Shown: positions 61,249 through 64,000 of the stretch, in pieces
How the letters are laid out: each line of letters begins with the position of its first letter
How positions within the stretch are numbered: position 1 is the stretch's first letter
Source of the DNA: an uncultured Bacilli bacterium
Lineage (GTDB): Bacteria > Bacillota_I > Bacilli_A > RF39 > UBA660
Length of the DNA stretch: 64,000 bases
Direction of reading: 5' to 3'
Assembly: GCA_934090795.1 (NCBI GenBank)
Contig: CAKOJQ010000008.1
Coordinates: 6,787 to 70,786, forward strand
Program-made: the position numbers and the translations under genes
Notes under the pieces: model-generated
Seen by the model: only the letters and a program-made list of their open reading frames with translations
Told to the model about the DNA's origin: nothing
Database searches by the model: none

Positions 61249-63441
61249 ATGTTTTGGAGTAAATTATTTAAAAAGAAAAATAAAATATTTAATACAGAAT
61301 TAGTTAACAATGTCTATTCTAAAATGCCATCATTTGAAGAATTAACAAGTGAAGAGCAAGAATATGTTAGTAAATTAAAAGAAGAATATCTAAAATTTTA
61401 TGAAAATGAAAATAATTATATTAACTTAGATTGTGAACTATTTAATGAAATAAAAATGTATCAAGATTTAGCCCTAGATATTATGCATAAAGATCATTTC
61501 GGTAATATCGTTAACTCAATTATAGACAGCAAAAAACTAGTATATTATTCTCAAAAAATAACGGAAATAAATAACACTTTAAAATATAAATATATTGTCT
61601 TAAACGAACTAAGAAAAGATAAAAAATATTTAACTAAACATATGGGACTATATGTTTTAGGAAGAAGAAAAATAAACATATTAAAAGCTTTAGATCATCA
61701 AATGAATATTATAAACAATATGTTTGTTATCGCCGACCAAAAAATAATTGATTACTGTACCTGTGCAATCGCAAACTATCCAAAAAAAATCGATAAAACC
61801 ACTGAAAAAGCATTAAATGACAGATACATCGAAGTAGAGAAAGATTATAAAGATTTATTTAATTCATCAATTGAATTAGATGAAAGTATATCTATTGCTG
61901 ATGAAATAACATACATGGAAATACTTATAGATAAATTTATATATGAAAATAAAGACTTAATAAATAAATTGAAAGAACAGTTAGATCTAATTGCGAATAG
62001 CGAAATAAATGATAAAAAAATGCAGCAGGAAATAATAGATAATTTAATGAAAATCAAAATGTATTACAACATATTTTATAAATACGGTAGAAATTTAATC
62101 AAAGAAGAAGATTTAGAAGACCTATATCAAATAATATTTAATGTATATACTTATTTTCCTCTGAACTGTTCATCATTTACTGTTTATTACGTGGATGGAC
62201 CTGTAACAAAATATGAAGCCAAATTTTATAGGCAAATTATTGAATCAAAAGTAGAAGTACTTAAAATGAAGCAATCACCAATATTTAAAAGTAATAAAAC
62301 ATATCCTGATAGTATTGTTGATAGTATTCTATATGCAATTGATTATAAGTCAGCAACTAAAGACTATGATATGTTTTCTAATCCATATTTAGCTGCTGCT
62401 ACTCGAAATGCAAGGATTATACACTTTTATTTAGAACTGTTATTGTCTTTAGATTACGAAGATGGATTAGTAAATTATTTCAATAAATTAAAAGACTACT
62501 TTTTAACTGATACAGAATTAATAAAAAATAAAATTAATAGGCTTGATTATTTAAAATTGGTTTTAGGCATAAAAAAATTGTATGATATTAATACCAAAAA
62601 TAGCAAAAATGATGATGATATTTTAAATCCAAAAATTAAATATTATATTGATTATTATAATCGTAACAAAGGTTTATTTGATTTATACGAATTAATATGT
62701 AAACCAGATTTTAATATAATACCTAATATATTATTTGATTTCGAACAAGGAATGCTAAATAAAAATATTATAGAATTATATTACTATGATAAAAATAGAC
62801 CAATATATTTTAATCCCAAAAACAAAGATTTTCATTTCTTAATGAATGAAAACGAAAATATAACATTCGCAATTCCTGATGATGCTGAATCAATAAATTT
62901 ATTATTTAAAATAACAAGTAAAGAATTAAAAAATTTATCAGATAAGTGTAAAGTAATAGTTCCTTGTAATTTTAAAGATTTAAAAATTAATGTCATTGAA
63001 GAAAAAGATATATTCAATTATACCAAACAAAAAACAGAAAATTTATATGATTTTTTTGTTCAAATAGGTCAAAGTATAATTTTAAAAGAAGATTCGTTTT
63101 TGTTTATTGATGAAAAAGTTAAAATTAATTATGCTTTTGAAAGTATTTTTCATAATTTAATAGAAATAATTGAAAAATATAGACTAATAATAGAACAAGA
63201 ATGTAATTTTTCGTATTTATGGCTTGATATTTTTAAGGATATATCTTTAATTGATAATGATAATAAAATTCATAAATTAGAAGATTATTTTCCTTATAAT
63301 GCATGGGTAGATTTGGAATTAAATTCAAAAACTAGTGAATACTATTATAAAAAAGCTTATAAATCATTTGAAACAGCAATTCATAATTATTTCTTTAGTA
63401 AATATGCTAATAATGTTGTGAAAAGTTATTTAAAGAAATGA
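61249..63441 (+). CDS. MFW-family protein, copy F (function unknown)
   Basis: A 730-residue protein starting MFWSKLFKKK. The N-terminal region is identical to copy E at residues ~63-302 (DNA tract 61434-62156), with flanks similar. The C-terminal half differs from E and is nearer in plan to copies A and C: KMKQSPIFKSNKTYPDS, LLLSLDYEDGLVNYF and VQIGQSIILKEDSF. So F looks like a chimera between two C-terminal types on a shared N-terminus. It ends SYLKK. Located after a broken glycosyltransferase. Confidence 0.8.
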   Translation: MFWSKLFKKKNKIFNTELVNNVYSKMPSFEELTSEEQEYVSKLKEEYLKFYENENNYINLDCELFNEIKMYQDLALDIMHKDHFGNIVNSIIDSKKLVYYSQKITEINNTLKYKYIVLNELRKDKKYLTKHMGLYVLGRRKINILKALDHQMNIINNMFVIADQKIIDYCTCAIANYPKKIDKTTEKALNDRYIEVEKDYKDLFNSSIELDESISIADEITYMEILIDKFIYENKDLINKLKEQLDLIANSEINDKKMQQEIIDNLMKIKMYYNIFYKYGRNLIKEEDLEDLYQIIFNVYTYFPLNCSSFTVYYVDGPVTKYEAKFYRQIIESKVEVLKMKQSPIFKSNKTYPDSIVDSILYAIDYKSATKDYDMFSNPYLAAATRNARIIHFYLELLLSLDYEDGLVNYFNKLKDYFLTDTELIKNKINRLDYLKLVLGIKKLYDINTKNSKNDDDILNPKIKYYIDYYNRNKGLFDLYELICKPDFNIIPNILFDFEQGMLNKNIIELYYYDKNRPIYFNPKNKDFHFLMNENENITFAIPDDAESINLLFKITSKELKNLSDKCKVIVPCNFKDLKINVIEEKDIFNYTKQKTENLYDFFVQIGQSIILKEDSFLFIDEKVKINYAFESIFHNLIEIIEKYRLIIEQECNFSYLWLDIFKDISLIDNDNKIHKLEDYFPYNAWVDLELNSKTSEYYYKKAYKSFETAIHNYFFSKYANNVVKSYLKK
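61434..62156 (+). repeat. 723-bp tract identical to 50408-51130
   Basis: Partner of the copy E tract; the boundary at 62156/62157 is followed by rapid divergence. Confidence 0.85.
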
Positions 63442-63480
63442 TAATATATGACTTTGAATAGTTCTATAAATAATAAACAT

Positions 63481-63509
63481 TTTACATTTTATAGTCAATT
63501 TGATAGAAT
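63481..63509 (+). promoter_or_regulatory. Predicted promoter of a 31-residue membrane peptide
   Basis: TTTACA (63481-63486), 17 bp spacer, TAGAAT (63504-63509) with extended TG, resembling the MFW promoter -10. Confidence 0.5.
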
Positions 63510-63523
63510 ATAGTTGTGATTTT

Positions 63524-63619
63524 ATGAAGAAATATCAAAGATGGACATATATTATATGTGCTATTATAATTTTTATTTTAATTATAGCAATGCTAATAAT
63601 TCACACATTTAGTTATTAA
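63524..63619 (+). CDS. Putative 31-residue single-pass membrane peptide
   Basis: ATG at 63524 about 15 bases after the -10. Begins MKKYQRWTYIICAIIIFILI and ends HTFSY: basic N-terminus, one hydrophobic helix. Same length as the toxin-like peptides at 33831 and 45344 but not obviously homologous. The ribosome binding site (GTGAT) is weak. No antisense RNA found. Confidence 0.35.
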   Translation: MKKYQRWTYIICAIIIFILIIAMLIIHTFSY

Positions 63620-63888
63620 AAGGAAATTATAAAAATGAAAATATTGAAGAATTTAATGATAACACATATACTTGTACATATATGATTGTAAATATAGCTA
63701 ATTTAATTAGACCGTTCTTAAGTGAAACTTCCGATAAAATTCTTAATATGTTAGACATATCTAAAGAAAGTAACTGGCTAGAAAAAGAAATAACTGGAAA
63801 CATTAAAATAGTAAATAATGAACTATTATTTAATCGTATAGATGATGAAGAAACTAAAAGTATTATGGATAAATTAAATAACAAATAG
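63613..63888 (+). pseudogene. Methionyl-tRNA synthetase 3' fragment
   Basis: The frame, open from 63613 after a stop and without a start until 63682, reads TYMIVNIANLIRPFLSETSD, then DKILNMLDI and ELLFNRIDDEE. This matches the end of the MetRS anticodon-binding domain (LL.PFLPETAEKI...LFPRID). No catalytic core is present upstream, so it is a remnant, or its ATG at 63682 yields a 68-residue peptide. The remaining 63889-64000 shows no gene. Confidence 0.6.
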
Positions 63889-64000
63889 TTTAAAATAAAG
63901 TCTTACAAAGCCAAAAGTAAGGCGTTAGTGTAGAATATGTTGGGGATTAGTACCTAAAAAAGTACAATATAATTAAGTTAATTTAATAATAAATAAATCA

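Noticed and set aside
1..64000. CRISPR array or integrated prophage
   Set aside because: No regularly spaced direct repeats with unique spacers and no phage structural, integrase or terminase genes were seen.
1..64000. Mycoplasma-type code with TGA as tryptophan
   Set aside because: Core genes read through with TGG for Trp, and TGA acts as a stop at normal gene ends (for example uppS).

Overview
The window is AT-rich, Gram-positive-type chromosomal DNA using the standard stop codons: TGA terminates several genes, for example uppS, and tryptophan is read from TGG. It most likely comes from a low-GC Bacillota of the Bacilli/Erysipelotrichia/Mollicutes-related assemblage. Three lines point there: Bacillus-like gene order around rplU-prp-rpmA, radC-mreCD-spoIVFAB, sirA-yneF and ybxB...rpoBC; an N-terminally extended bL27 next to Prp protease; and many sigma-A-like promoters with 17-18 bp spacers. 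I cannot name the species. Sporulation genes (pro-sigma-K, SpoIVB, SpoIVFA, SpoIVFB, a SpoIIB-position SPOR-like protein, a SirA-like protein) suggest an endospore former or a recent descendant of one.

Layout. 1-1.1 kb: the end of a sigma-70-type gene and a decayed sigma-like relic. 1.2-3.4 kb: L21 leader, bL21-Prp-bL27, tRNA-Arg, SepF, DivIVA. 3.4-9.7 kb: sigma K, kinase-like protein, SpoIVB, phosphatidylserine decarboxylase, bL33, EF-P, bS21, YqeY. 9.8-15.9 kb: a compact morphogenesis, sporulation and competence run (SPOR-like, RadC, MreC, MreD, SpoIVFA, SpoIVFB, ComEA, ComEC). 15.9-19.5 kb: an accessory patch with one intact and two decayed DUF1016/PDDEXK nuclease genes and a second, diverged copy of the comEC 3' end. 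19.5-25.7 kb: SUF iron-sulfur genes, then UppS-CdsA-RseP and peptide deformylase. 25.8-36.3 kb: mostly accessory genes, including a lone Flp-like pilin, the first two members of a large unknown protein family, two tRNAs and an HTH-CYTH / unknown / nucleotidyltransferase operon. 36.4-44.0 kb: a degenerate PfkB-like protein, Smr, ObgE, SirA-like, YneF, DUF177, bL32, three related coiled-coil proteins, YdcF-like and YbxB. 44.0-52.4 kb: an accessory block between ybxB and rpoB. 52.5-60.1 kb: rpoB-rpoC. 60.1-64.0 kb: a frameshifted glycosyltransferase, another large-family member, a tiny membrane peptide and a 3' fragment of methionyl-tRNA synthetase.

The most striking content is a family of six ~730-770-residue proteins that all begin MFW(S/N)(N/K)LFKKK (starts at 26870, 34110, 45608, 47924, 50223 and 61249). 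The N-terminal ~300 residues are conserved and the remainder is highly divergent. Long tracts are identical in DNA between distant members (542 bp and 723 bp), which indicates recent recombination or gene conversion. Five of the six share a promoter of the form TTGTG(T/C)-N17-TAGAGT with an extended TG. Upstream of two members, and divergent from them, lies a repeated cassette that looks like a type I toxin-antitoxin module: a 31-codon hydrophobic peptide gene facing a ~115-nt RNA. One hairpin of that RNA keeps its pairing through compensatory base changes between the two copies. I recognise no known function for the large family; together with its linked cassettes it is the best candidate here for an undescribed system.
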